Positions 44,483 to 56,176 of a stretch of DNA of 64,000 nucleotides are shown piece by piece (position 1 is the first letter of the stretch; each line of letters opens with the position of its first letter). The notes below the pieces were generated by a model that was given only the letters and a program-made list of their open reading frames with translations, was not told the DNA's origin and did no database searches. Position numbers and translations under genes: made by a program. The stretch is from Trichoderma breve. Its lineage: Eukaryota; Ascomycota; Sordariomycetes; Hypocreales; Hypocreaceae. Location of the stretch: NCBI RefSeq assembly GCF_028502605.1, contig NC_079237.1, positions 2,976,001 through 3,040,000 on the forward strand, read 5' to 3'.

Positions 44483-47400
44483 TAAAAGGGAACAAGGGAA
44501 CAAACGCCATCACAATCACATATACTAAAACCCGTGATCTCCGCTCCATGCCCACATCCTAGCTCCCATCACACATATCACACACTCCCCGCTCGCCGAA
44601 AAAGACACGAAAAAATGGCCTCACGGGAAGATGAGATCCTCCGGGCACCACACTCTCTGGCTTATCTATTTCGCTCCAATGTGATGTATCGTCTAATCAA
44701 AGAGTACTCGTAAATAGTTATATGACTAGGGGGGAAGCAAGGCGGTACTACTGCTACTTTCGTACTTGCGTACGGGTACTACGGGTACGGGAAGTCAATC
44801 TTAGTCCGTGAAGCTAGCTTGCAGAGATTTTTTGCGAGATATCATATTTCTACTATTCCCACATCCGTTTCAGTTGGACGGTAGTGGGCTTTGGTCTCGC
44901 TGAATAAGAGGCCAAGCTTACGCGCCGGGCAATGCAGGCGAGATGGATGTCGCTAGTCGCACTGGCAGCTGGAAGTGGGTTTTGACAGAAGGACCAATAG
45001 CAGCGAGGAATATCTTGGTGAGGCCATCTGGTCTAGAAGATGCTGGCTATCAGACTAAGAAGGATATTCTCGGGGAGAAGCATCAAAAGTGTTAGGAGCA
45101 GTCAAGCCAACGGAGTAAAGCACGGGAATATGAAGGGGGAGAAAGGGGGATGACTGCTCGGTTTCTCCTCAGCTGAGCCACAGACATGAGGTTGTATCGT
45201 CGACATGATGGTGATTCGTTGCCAGACGTCAACACCACTTTCGACTTAGACCGAGATGAGAGAGAAAGCCCGAGTGCGCCCTTTCTAGCTCATTCTCGAG
45301 CATGCCCAGGCTCATATCAGATATCTGCAGGTCAAGGGACGGTTGGCCAATATGACAACAGACTAAGCTGATTGTCCGAGACATCCAACATAAAGAAGAG
45401 TCGTGCCAGAAATATGCAGAAGGGGGGGCAAAGAATAGGTAGTTTACATGTAGTCAGATATCAGCTGCTGCGTCAATCAGTCAACAGAGGCCAATCACTC
45501 GGCATCCGGGCAGCCCTTTCAACTCCGCCACCAACATGATGTGTCATACGGATGGACCAACAGGAGGTTCAACAAAAGATCCATCCCAAGTCGCCGTGAG
45601 AAGTCGTCTGGGACCAACGCGCTAATCCCGCATTTCGAGTAAGAAAAGCTGCTTCCACTGGTAATCAAGCGCCCCAACCACACCAAGGAATCTAGCGGCT
45701 CGCTCGGTCGTCGATTTTGGAGGTGAGACGAGCAGAGAGCAGAGATTTCACCTCGGCGAGCCAACGTCCGTGCCTTGTTCCCCACGTGTGTAGACCCAGT
45801 CGGCAGCCATGATTCAGTGCAGAAGAGGCAGAAGGCCCAAGGAGTGGTTGGATGGCGTTGGACAGTGAGGCACTTCTCGTCACGTTACTTGGAGACGTCG
45901 AAATCCGGGAGCCAATGGCATGCCGGAAACCCTTGTTGAGCTAAAGCGAGATGGGGTCCTCGCCTGGCGTCTTGCGCACTTTGATATTGATCGATGGGCA
46001 AATAGGGTGTGAAGGTTTGGAAGGGCAGGGGCCATGGCCTGATTCGCTAGCCGTGCTGTGAGAGAGTTGTGGTTTCAATAGCAGCATACGATACACGCAA
46101 GAACAGGTATATGCCTCTTCGGTAATGTGCCGTGTTAGTAAACAATGCCGGCGATATTATGCCTTGACAAGCCGACACCGGTCAGCCCAAGTCCAGAATG
46201 CCTTGTCTCGGTCCCGAGAGCGACTCTTGCAATGCATTGATCCATGTTTGGACAACAAAAGACAAAGAAAGACAACGAGACACGTCATGAAGGTCCATGA
46301 ATGCAATGGCTGCATACGATGGCAAAGATGGCAATTCTGTGCCTCCAAAATGTCGTCAGCAAAAGCGCCGGCCTTGGATCTGGCGATTTGACATCAGCCA
46401 CAGGCCACCAGCCCCACCAGGCCAACTGCGGGAGCGGCCACAGCGGGACGTGCCACGTCACAAGCCTCACTTTGTTCCCAGCTGTGGCCAAGTGTGGCGA
46501 AGCACCGTCAATGCGTGTCGATATTATTAGACCGGTTGCCTCCGTCCCATCTTGATGTCGGCTTTGGCATTTCGTTTTCGTTTTCCAGATATGCAAGAGA
46601 TGCAATGCGATGCCAACAAACAGTCGGTCGGTGACTGATAGACATGGCCAGCTCATCCAGGTCGCCACTAGCTTTCCATGCCCTGAATGCAGCTTTCAGC
46701 TCCGTTGTGCACCCCGAGCTGTTGGGCCAAGGCATACACAAAGCACGGCTTTTGGAGAATGACTGTCCCGACATCTGCCGCATGCTTAGCGTTCGGGATC
46801 AGGGCGTGCGGATGCAGGGAGAGCAAAGGAAGACCTGTTGCTATTATTGTATTCTTGTACCACGCCGTCTTGATTTGCTCATCATATTGGCCATCATGGA
46901 TCAAGTGCTCCGTACTCTGCCGGGCTTTGATCAGCAAAATGGGTACGGAAAATCATCACGAGGCCCAACCCGGCAAGCTGTCCGACTTCTCAAGGATTCC
47001 AGTTGAGGTTTTGTAATGGCGATATAATCAATTTGTGTTGCAAAACGGCTGAGGCATGTTGTGTAATTAGCATGCTGGGGTACGTTCCTTGTTTGCTAGT
47101 GATGTTGAGAACGAGGCGTTCTGGTTATCGGGGGTATCCTGGCGAGCAGGGGACGGGAAAGCATTCAGTTGGGTCGAGCAAAGTGATTGGAAGAAAATCA
47201 AAAATAGTAGCCAATGGCAGCGCAGAAGCAGCCGCCCTTCTCCTCAAATATTGACGAATCGCCTCTTTTGCCAGGTTCAAAAAGTACTTGACAATATGTA
47301 CACACTCGCTGAGGCCGTGCGTTTGATGAGAGAAAGTGGACAAAGTGAGCCTCCAAAGCCGGATGCCCACTTGGAGTGAAGACCCTGGTCATCCTTGCTT

Positions 47401-48797
47401 CCGCGGTGTGATAGTGGTGGTGCGACAATTTGCGGCTGGCCTCCGGGATTATCTGTAGTGCAACAACGGTCTAATATGTGACAATATCGGAAATGACAAG
47501 GGAAAAAAAGAAGAGGAAAAAAAAAACTTGCACTTCTGCTAGCAATTATTCCCCTTTGCCGAAGGGCTGGTCGAAAAGCACGGAGATAGGGCAGCAAATG
47601 CATGGTGATCTGCTAGCAGCCATACCTTGTAGTGCTAATGCTCCCCAGCTGGTTACATGCAGACGGAAGATGCATCAGAGGCCCATGCAGGAGCATCTCT
47701 CAAACCTGAATAACGGCCGACATCTGTCCGTCTAGGCGTTCATCTGGAGAGCATTGGATACGGGCGTAGGATTCAGTGCTACCACCGCACAATATCCAGG
47801 CCTCGCTGGTTGGTGTCTCTCGGGCAACGGGATGACTGTTGCCCGTGCGTGGATGCAAGAGTGTGTGAGGAGAGGCGTGGAGCGTGGATGCAGGTGTTTT
47901 TGGATGCTCGCCAATTGAACGAAGGGATTCATCTCCCAGATCCAGACAAACAGACGCGCTATTCGTGCCTAGCAGACGGCCAGAGTTAGCATGTATGTAG
48001 GTCTAGTTAGTTAGTACGCGGACAGGCTCTCAAGCTATTATTACATACCAACCAGCGCATGGAGATGACAGGAAGAGGCGAGATGGAACCAGATGGATCT
48101 ATGCGGGGCAGATGGAGAGACACTGAAGCTTGACATGTGCAAGTTGATGTGCGTGTCCTGTAGCGAGAAGGACGAGTCGATGCAAGTCTTCCTTAGTAGG
48201 TGCGATGCTGGTAGTACTAGCAAAAAAGTGCGGAGTAATACCTGGGCCAATGTACCTTCTCATCAAATCAATACGATGGATGCAAGTGCTAACTAACTTA
48301 CGCCCTCCTTCGCCAGCTACAGATACCGAGCAAACTAACAAATTAACAGGCAGCACCCTTTGGAGCCTGCACACCACCCCGTTGGCTCTCACCCTCCATG
48401 GCCTGCAAAATTTGACGCCCACCGATGCCGTCCAGTAGGAGAAGGTGGATAAGCTAACGGCGCAGATCGTGCGGAATGCTGAGACATGCAGACACCTCGT
48501 CCTCTGGATCGACCTGTCGGAGTCGACAGAAATGAGACATACATGGCCAGGCAAGACATGTCTCAGACATGCATACAGCCTCTAGCAGTCTAGCAGACGA
48601 CACCCGGCTGTGGCTGATGCCTCTTCCTAAACGGGCGTAAGCTCGGCGACCACGCCCAGCTGCCTCTCAGTCTCGCGTGCCGGGATATTGGGGGAGGAAG
48701 ACATGGGAGATGGCGAGAGCGAGAGGGAGTGAAGGATGCCATGTGGCCGCCAACAACAATAGCAACAACGCCTCTCCATGTTGATAATGACGGTGAC

Positions 48798-48850
48798 GAT
48801 GATGATGATGATGGCACGACGACGACAACAACGGCCACGACGACGGCACT
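48798..48850. repeat. Triplet-repeat tract, (GAT)5 then ACG-rich
   Basis: Five GAT units are followed by imperfect ACG/ACA triplets; no coding frame across it is convincing. Confidence 0.75.
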
Positions 48851-50494
48851 TGGCCTTGAGCAAAGCGACCGAGATGGGGGCATGTGGCCGTCAGTCTGGC
48901 TGCCTACTCCGCCTCAGCCTGGACGTACGTCCAATATGCTGCCAATTGCGCGCGACGGCTAGCCTGGCAGCGACGACGACATCGCGCGCCAATGAGTCCC
49001 TCGCACGCTGGATTCCCTCGGCCTAGTCCTCGCCGCTGGGCGCCTCCAGGAACCATGGCAGCCTTTCATCTTCAACGGCGAGGCCAAGCGGAGACCTCAG
49101 ACCCTCGGCCGCCCCACCGCTTGCTGGGGATTTGTGATGCTTGGACTGCCAGGAACAGACGCTGTGGCCAGCCCTCGTGCCCAATCGCCGCCTCGCCCTG
49201 CCCGGCCTGGCTCTGACGAGATTCCATAGGACCACGGCCGTGCTTTTCATGCGCATGGCATGGCGGCGCAGCTGCATCTGCATCTGCAGTAGCAGCAGCG
49301 CAGTGCCACTGATCTCCCCAAGCTTCCGGGACCCTAGCATGGCAAGCATGGACACAGACTGGCCATCGCACTGCCTCCGATCGGCCACAATTGACCGCCG
49401 CCCAAGCCCGTACAGTGGCCAGGAGGACAGCATGCCATCATCTGCTTTGAGAATCTTTGCCGTCTGCAGTAGACGTGGACAGTGACAGCAGAGCATGCCT
49501 CTCCACAGGCACCACTCCAAGGCTTTCCCAAGCAGTCGTGTCAACCACTCACGATGCCCAAACCGGAGGCCTTCATCGCCTAAAGAAGCATGACACCCAT
49601 GAGATGCCAATGATCGTGTCTACAAAGGCTGCTGTGCTCTTCCCTCCACTCCAAGCAGCCTCATCCACCTGCTTTCCCCGCCTCTCTCTCAGTCTTGTCA
49701 ACAACCAAGTCTCGTTGGTTTATTCTCAGTCCCGACCACCGGGCCTCGTTTCGCCACTCCACACCTACTCGTGCTTCTTTGCCACGCTTGTATTCGCAAA
49801 GGGACCAATCGATCCCCAGCTGGCAAAATCCTTTCTCAACTCGACATCCCCCTGTCGTTTGCTCCAAGCCAAGGGCTCTCTCGGCCTGGCTCAGTCAATT
49901 TTAACCTACTCACAAGCGCTCTCTCAGCAGCACTAAGCTACTCCGTACCTAGTTCAGCTTATTCCCGTCTCGGGCTGCATCCCCACTCCTCCGGTCCTCT
50001 CAGTCTGCCGGTTCTTTTATACTACCGGCACTCCATCGTTACATTGTTCCCTTTTCGTGCACAATAATTTCTTTTTTCCCTTCCTCGTTTATTTCTTGAA
50101 ATAGCCACTTACCTTCGCTTTGGACCCCTCGACGGAAGTTTCTTTGCCTGCTCCGGAGCTCTTCGACAAGACTCCCTCGTAATCTGCTTTCATTACCGGA
50201 TTTGGCTGTACCTTATCGTGTGCCAGCAGCTCTGCTAATAGCCAAGCTTTGACCTGAGCTCGCGGCCAACAAGGTGAGCAGGCTCCTTTCTATTAATTAA
50301 TTACTGATGGGTCGAACTATTACCTGTGCTCTTTCCCAGCACCTCAATTACTACATAGTAGTTACGTTGCATCTGCTGACATCTGTGCAAGACCAATTCT
50401 TGACGTGAAATACTCTTTGAACAAAGTATGCATCTCTATACATCATAAGAGGCATGTTTGGAATACTACAAACATCCCACGAGGTTGGAACAGT

Positions 50495-53400
50495 ATGGCA
50501 TCCCCCAAGGCGGGATATGGATTACCAGTCAGGCCATCCGATGGCTTGCGAAGGCGGCCCGAAGACTCGAAACCATTGAGTGGCATTCCCAAGTCTACCT
50601 CCAGGACGAGCGAGAGAGAAACGGATATCCCGAGACTGGTAAAACAAGACTCATCACAGCCGCGTGCGGCTAGTCGAGTCCCCCTTCCATCTTCAACACG
50701 TCGCCCCTCTGCTACTACACAGCAATCCGTCCCAAAGATTGTTCCAGATCGGCAATCAAAGTCATGGGGCTCGGCCACGAGCTCCTCTGGCTACTCACGA
50801 TCCCATACACAAACCGAATCAGGTTCCTCCTCTTCCAGCCGGTCATTTGATAGTAGCTCAAAGCTGGGACAAAATGTGCCGAGACGGAAGAAGCCTTCTC
50901 TATCGCCCGAGGTAGGCACTCTGCCTAGTGGCTCTCCCGGTCCAGGTCCCATTTCCCCCAAGGGTCAACCGCAGGTAATGATGGATTCGGCACTGGGGAT
51001 TCAGTTCAATCGAAACATAACGGCCAGTCCAAGCACCATTCAAAGAGAAGAGCCTGCTTCGAAGCCGGTCGGTCAGTCTCCCGTCATCTACCCTGAGCTA
51101 GATCGGTATCGTCATTACGATCGAGCGCACAATGCTTTGAATAGGCAGGGCCCGGACATGCCTTACCGCTTGGCTACACATGACCTTCCACCGCCAACTC
51201 CTGGGAGTCTGCTCTTCTCTGCCAACAGCAGTCAGGTTAGCGCCATCAGTGGTAGCCCTTCTACCAGATTTTCTGCATCGCCTGGTCCGGGGCCATACAG
51301 CCGAGACACAACGCCAACCTCAATATCATCTCAGTCCCCTGGCCTCGTTATTCCCAGCCGCGGCTTCCCATTGGCAAAGATTCGACAGCACAGCCCCGCC
51401 TTTACTCGCCCACCTGTTACCCGACGAAGGACGGGGAGTATATCAAATGAGGTTGATATTATAAGCGTTGATCCCCACGGCCTTGCTGCGGTCCGAGAGT
51501 CGTTGACTTCCTCGTCATCAAGCTCTACTGTTAAGGCCGGCATCAACCCAAAGAAAGAAAGAAGAGGTGGAAAAAACTTCGCAGCACCGCCGCAAAGTCC
51601 CCCTCCACGGAAGTCATCGCAGAAATTCCTTTCAAGCGAAGATGAAGAAGAGCTATCTCCCAGACAAAAACGCAGACCAGAGGCCCAGTCGATGAATATC
51701 TCATCCCCGCCAAAATCTGCACTCCCATTTCGCAACTATCAATCACCTTCGCCGCAGGCTATGCCCCCACGCCGGCCCAGTCGAGAGGGTACCTCTGACC
51801 TCAAGTCCCAGTTGTATACCATTCCAGTCATCCAAAGTAGCTTGGCACTCAGGGCGATCAATTCAGAAAGACGTGATAGTGAGACTACAATGTCTCCTCC
51901 ACCTCCGCTTTCAACTATGCAGACCAACAAGAGTGCATCAACATCGAATCTACTCACGTCTGAGCAACCTACCTCATCAGGCAAACTGACGAGCAGGAGA
52001 AAGCTTAGCGTGTCTGGCCCACTTGTGTCTGGCCCATCTCGACCGACTGCTAATACGCCGTCCCCAAATATCAAGAGCTCTGGCCCTCGTTTCCCGTTCT
52101 TTGGGCGCAGAAAAGCTTCTTCAGAGAACGCGCCCACTGAAAAGGACAAGAAAGACAAACAGAAAGTATCTCGAAAGGGTCCGGCAGCTGGCACTGGTCA
52201 TGAAGGGTATGGACGACTTGGTGCTGTTCGGCGGCGAAGCGGAGTCATTGCCAATCCTCAAAAATCCAATGAGAGCCTTGTCAGTGGCGACTCTTTCCTG
52301 GCTGACCGCATCAATCCTGTCGTGATTGCTGGAGGAGCTGTTGTTGAGAACCGAAACGCCAGTGCAGAGCTCACTAGGACAGAGAGCAATATGAGCTTCA
52401 CAACAAACGAACGTCCAAGCATTGATTCAATAGCCAACTCAACTACATCTTCCATTTCAAGGGATGTGCCTGGAACAGGACTTTGGCCCTCGGCTATTCC
52501 CCGTGGGCAGAATTACACGAATGCTCGAAGGCCATCTGACAGCGACGCTAGCAGTGTGGCTATGGGTTCTACTCTAGCATTTAGACGATCCGTTCAGCGG
52601 TTGAAGTCATTTCCAGATGACCCTCTACAACTGCCACGACCAATCAACACCAGTGGCGTGATTACATCGCCCATGACTAGCTTTGATACAAGCATCATGT
52701 CTGATGAATCTTCCATCTTCAATCTTCAGCAACAGCCTTCTCATGAAATTGCCAATCCTCATCCGGCACCCAAGAAGCTCAAGAAAAAACCTCGGTCTCC
52801 GAGGAAATGGAACTTTTTCAGTAGATCGAACAACCAGGCCAAGCCAGATAAGGCGAGCGAGCCGGTTGCCGTCACTGTACAGCCAGTGGAGAAGAAGCCA
52901 GTGGCTTTTTACACCATTATGGATTCACCTGAGCAAGAATTAGCCCAGCCTGTAGACCTCAAGGAGATTTTGCGTGAGGCAGATGCCTACGCGCGCTCAC
53001 CTGCCAAGATAAATACCCCTGAGTTGCAGGTAGAGGAAGCCCAGTCGTTTGTCACCTCACGAATGCAGCCTTCGGCGAACATTCTACCACAGCCTCTCTC
53101 ACCAGTACAAGACTACTTTTCTGTGGCCGACGAGCCAGCTGTTTCTCGTACGGAAGGAATACCTCCTGCAGCAGTAACACTGAGCTCTGGGAGACCTAGT
53201 CGCTTGGCACAGGTGGGAAGGATACCGCAGGTGGTGAGCAACCGTCAAGAAGGGCCCTCTCCCCGCAGTTTCTCTCGGCCTTTTATGGGAAATGAGCAAC
53301 TTTCTTTGCATATACCCAAAACACGCGGCCCAGGCTTGAATACCAGGATGCCCAATTTTTCAAAACCATCTCCGATCCCGGATACCAGCGGTGGTGACGG

Positions 53401-54979
53401 ATCAACGACGGATGCGGGCACTGAATTTTCCTTCTTCAGTGAACCCAGGTCACGTCTATCTCCCGAGCCTACAACTACACAAGAATTCCTCGCCTTTTCT
53501 CCCCCTCGAAAGGATTCTGACTGTACAACGAGCTCGACTGAATCTTGTGTTTCATACAATTATGCAGAGGCAACTGCTGTTATTCCTAAGCCTGACGACC
53601 CACCTGCGGATGATGAGGTCTGGGATGAATATGACGATCTTCTGGGAGAAGACAACGTTAAAGCTCGGCAGTCTACCACGTCTTCCAGGGGTATTCCATT
53701 CCATCTCGAAACCTACCAAGTGAGGCTGGCAAGAGAGAAGCCTCTCGAATCTCTCGAATCTCCAACAATCGTCACTGATAACCGTAAGCTGTCAACCATT
53801 TCAGATGCGCCGACAGCTTCCACTACCTTCAGTGCCGATATGACGGAGAGAATTCGAAAGGCCTTTCAGCCCCATCCTAGCCCTACGGTGCCGTCACCTG
53901 TGCCAGAGGTCGCAGAACAGAACAATGGCCGGCATTCTAGGAAGCCTAGCGCCGCTGAAACCATGCGTCACAGCATCGCCTCTTCCCGCAAGTCTAGGCA
54001 GTCTGGCTCGTCTACCTCTTCTGAAGAATGGACGCCCCTGGCCCAGGTGAACCTTCGTGTAGGTTCCATGACCGTCTCCAAGTGGCTTAGCTTTGGCCAA
54101 GTTCTCTTCAGCGACATTCGACATGGACTGGGTCGGGGTCAAGACTCTGTCGAGCGCCCATCAGTTCTCGTCATTGACGGGCTTGGTAATGACGATTGGT
54201 CATTTTATGCCGCGGAAACATACTCGGCTGCCCAATTCTTCAACCTCTCTCCGCGAGCCCCTTTGCCTACACCCGATGCAGAAAGCTCGGCATCGCGCTA
54301 TCCCCTAAGCCCACCCAACCATCGTCAAGTACAATATTTTTCCCACCTCGATGAGTTTCCCTTTGCTTCGAATACTTTCAACTGTGTTGTCTATCGATTC
54401 CCGGCGGCTGCTCCGGAATCTCACTATGAGAATATCCTTTCTGAAGCCCGCCGTGTTCTCAAGCCGGGCGGATATCTTGAGTTGTCTATTCTTGATGTTG
54501 ATCTCAACAATATGGGTAACCGCGGGCGCCGTACCATTCGTCAGCTCAAGGAACGCATACATGAAACATCACCAGAGACGAATTTGGCGTCTACTGCTGA
54601 TTTAATCGTGCGCCTCCTGGGCAAGAGCGGCTTTTCAACTATCAAGGCTGCCCGCGTTGGCGTTCCGGTTGCAAGCTCAATCACGTCCTCCGATGACAAT
54701 TCAAAGGGCAAAGGTTTAGCTGAGAAGAAGGCGAAAAAGTTGTCCAAAGATCAGCCTAGCTTGGCGGAAATGATGCGAGATCAAAGTCCAAACGCAGACG
54801 AGGGCATTACCAACATGGTATCCCGAGTTGGACGCTGGTGGTATTCTCGATGCTATGAGAACGGAATCACCCATTCTTCCGGAAAAAGCAGCATCTGGAA
54901 CGACAAGGCCTTGCTCAGGGAATGCGAAGAACTGGGCACCAGTCTCAAGCTGATGGTCTGCAGTGCCCGTGCGCCTTAG
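50495..54979 (+). CDS. 1494-residue disordered protein with a methyltransferase-like C-terminal domain
   Basis: A single long frame. Residues 1 to about 1180 are Ser/Pro/Thr/Arg-rich and disordered, with polybasic and acidic patches. From about 1190 the chain looks folded and follows class I SAM-methyltransferase (type 11) order: VLVIDGLGNDD near 1223 in the motif I position, FPFASNTFNCVVYRFP (motif II/III), EARRVLKPGGYLELSILDVD near 1315-1334 (post-motif III), then C-terminal helices. Motif I lacks the GxGxG of active enzymes, so activity is doubtful. The frame opens 30 codons earlier at 50405, but the sequence before 50495 fits a leader intron (GTATGC at 50426 to CAG at 50493) and the second ATG is preferred. 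I know of no characterised role. It is the first gene after a 6.6-kb gap. Confidence 0.82.
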   Translation: MASPKAGYGLPVRPSDGLRRRPEDSKPLSGIPKSTSRTSERETDIPRLVKQDSSQPRAASRVPLPSSTRRPSATTQQSVPKIVPDRQSKSWGSATSSSGYSRSHTQTESGSSSSSRSFDSSSKLGQNVPRRKKPSLSPEVGTLPSGSPGPGPISPKGQPQVMMDSALGIQFNRNITASPSTIQREEPASKPVGQSPVIYPELDRYRHYDRAHNALNRQGPDMPYRLATHDLPPPTPGSLLFSANSSQVSAISGSPSTRFSASPGPGPYSRDTTPTSISSQSPGLVIPSRGFPLAKIRQHSPAFTRPPVTRRRTGSISNEVDIISVDPHGLAAVRESLTSSSSSSTVKAGINPKKERRGGKNFAAPPQSPPPRKSSQKFLSSEDEEELSPRQKRRPEAQSMNISSPPKSALPFRNYQSPSPQAMPPRRPSREGTSDLKSQLYTIPVIQSSLALRAINSERRDSETTMSPPPPLSTMQTNKSASTSNLLTSEQPTSSGKLTSRRKLSVSGPLVSGPSRPTANTPSPNIKSSGPRFPFFGRRKASSENAPTEKDKKDKQKVSRKGPAAGTGHEGYGRLGAVRRRSGVIANPQKSNESLVSGDSFLADRINPVVIAGGAVVENRNASAELTRTESNMSFTTNERPSIDSIANSTTSSISRDVPGTGLWPSAIPRGQNYTNARRPSDSDASSVAMGSTLAFRRSVQRLKSFPDDPLQLPRPINTSGVITSPMTSFDTSIMSDESSIFNLQQQPSHEIANPHPAPKKLKKKPRSPRKWNFFSRSNNQAKPDKASEPVAVTVQPVEKKPVAFYTIMDSPEQELAQPVDLKEILREADAYARSPAKINTPELQVEEAQSFVTSRMQPSANILPQPLSPVQDYFSVADEPAVSRTEGIPPAAVTLSSGRPSRLAQVGRIPQVVSNRQEGPSPRSFSRPFMGNEQLSLHIPKTRGPGLNTRMPNFSKPSPIPDTSGGDGSTTDAGTEFSFFSEPRSRLSPEPTTTQEFLAFSPPRKDSDCTTSSTESCVSYNYAEATAVIPKPDDPPADDEVWDEYDDLLGEDNVKARQSTTSSRGIPFHLETYQVRLAREKPLESLESPTIVTDNRKLSTISDAPTASTTFSADMTERIRKAFQPHPSPTVPSPVPEVAEQNNGRHSRKPSAAETMRHSIASSRKSRQSGSSTSSEEWTPLAQVNLRVGSMTVSKWLSFGQVLFSDIRHGLGRGQDSVERPSVLVIDGLGNDDWSFYAAETYSAAQFFNLSPRAPLPTPDAESSASRYPLSPPNHRQVQYFSHLDEFPFASNTFNCVVYRFPAAAPESHYENILSEARRVLKPGGYLELSILDVDLNNMGNRGRRTIRQLKERIHETSPETNLASTADLIVRLLGKSGFSTIKAARVGVPVASSITSSDDNSKGKGLAEKKAKKLSKDQPSLAEMMRDQSPNADEGITNMVSRVGRWWYSRCYENGITHSSGKSSIWNDKALLRECEELGTSLKLMVCSARAP

Positions 54980-56176
54980 ACGATCAACAATATCTAATCA
55001 TATCCCGCTCAATGCCGTATAACCTGGTTTATATCTATTTCTTATTACTCTATTTTTGTTTCATTATATCTTTCCTTTTCTCATACCTTCCTACTGGCAC
55101 TTGGAAGCAACGATACTGGAAAAAATTCTCAAGATTGGAAGACATGGCGCAAGCCAATCCTCAAGACTGGATCTTTAACGAGCATGATTCGACCTTCTTT
55201 TATCTTCTCTTTCTTTTCATCTTTATTTCCATCTTTTTTTCTCAGTATCCGAAGGGTTGGGTCCTTAATAACGCAAACCCGAGACTTCCCCCCTCCCTTC
55301 AACGAATGAGTCGCGAACAGCATATATACGATGGCTGTTGAGCCTCTGTTTAGCGTGCGCTGCATTTAAGTCATACTGCTCGTTTCCTCATTTTCCATCT
55401 CTTTCACTTTTGTATCACGCCGCCGGACGGAGGACTAGTTGCCGGACACAAGACCGATTTTACTCTGGAAGAATTTTTTTCTCATTTCAAATATGGCATT
55501 TGGGGTTAAATATTAATGGAGATGGCTCGCTCCCTTTGAGGGCACTGAAGCAGACGCAATGGCAGGCCGGCGCACTCTGCGGATGTCTCTTTGGAAGGGT
55601 AACTCTCGACATATCTGAGATTGCAAACGAGAGGAAGAGCGCAAGGGGAGGATTTCATATGAAGGGGGAGAAAAAGTGGGATTTGTTTGGTTTTTTGCTG
55701 CTTTTTTATGAGCGATTATGACGACGATGACGATAAACATGAATACCTTTTTTTCTTTTCTTGTAGCGTTGTATATAGAGATACCCGCCAACAATTGGTA
55801 GAAATTTGAGAGTGAGAATGTTTTTGGCTGGGACTTGAACTTTTTTTACATTGCAAAAATAGCGAGCGGAAGGCTTTTTTGACTTGTTTCTATTTTGAAG
55901 AATGATATGTTTTGTGTTTTGAAGCTTTGAAAACAGTTTGAAATTGGCATTTGTGATTCTGAGGCAAATATGACTGACTTGCCTCATCTTGAAGATTTAT
56001 TCTTTGCTATTGAGAGTAGAATAAATGAGTTCTATATAGGGTCTCTATGGCCTGTATATCTCAAAGGTCCTTGACCTGTTTATCAACCTCTAGTAAAATA
56101 TCCATCTGGTAAATATGTAAATGACACAATATATACAAGAAATTGCCGACACATCATCTAAGGTCAGATGCCGATT
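54980..56176. other. Convergent 3' region, no gene seen
   Basis: A/T-rich DNA between the ends of two converging genes, probably both 3' untranslated regions. A T-rich plus frame at 54922-55341 codes mostly Phe/Tyr/Leu and is not called. Confidence 0.5.

Larger units (their letters stand above)
43881..50494. other. 6.6-kb intergenic region with no supported gene
   Basis: The largest gap. Frames of 100-195 codons occur on both strands but overlap each other and lack domain-like or splice-linked features. The 3' flank contains a 22-bp tandem duplication (44439-44482). Around 48640-48860 there are triplet repeats. From 49640 the plus strand becomes C/T-rich, and 50274-50340 (AAG|GTGAGC to CCCAG) looks like a leader intron of the gene at 50495. 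Confidence 0.45.
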
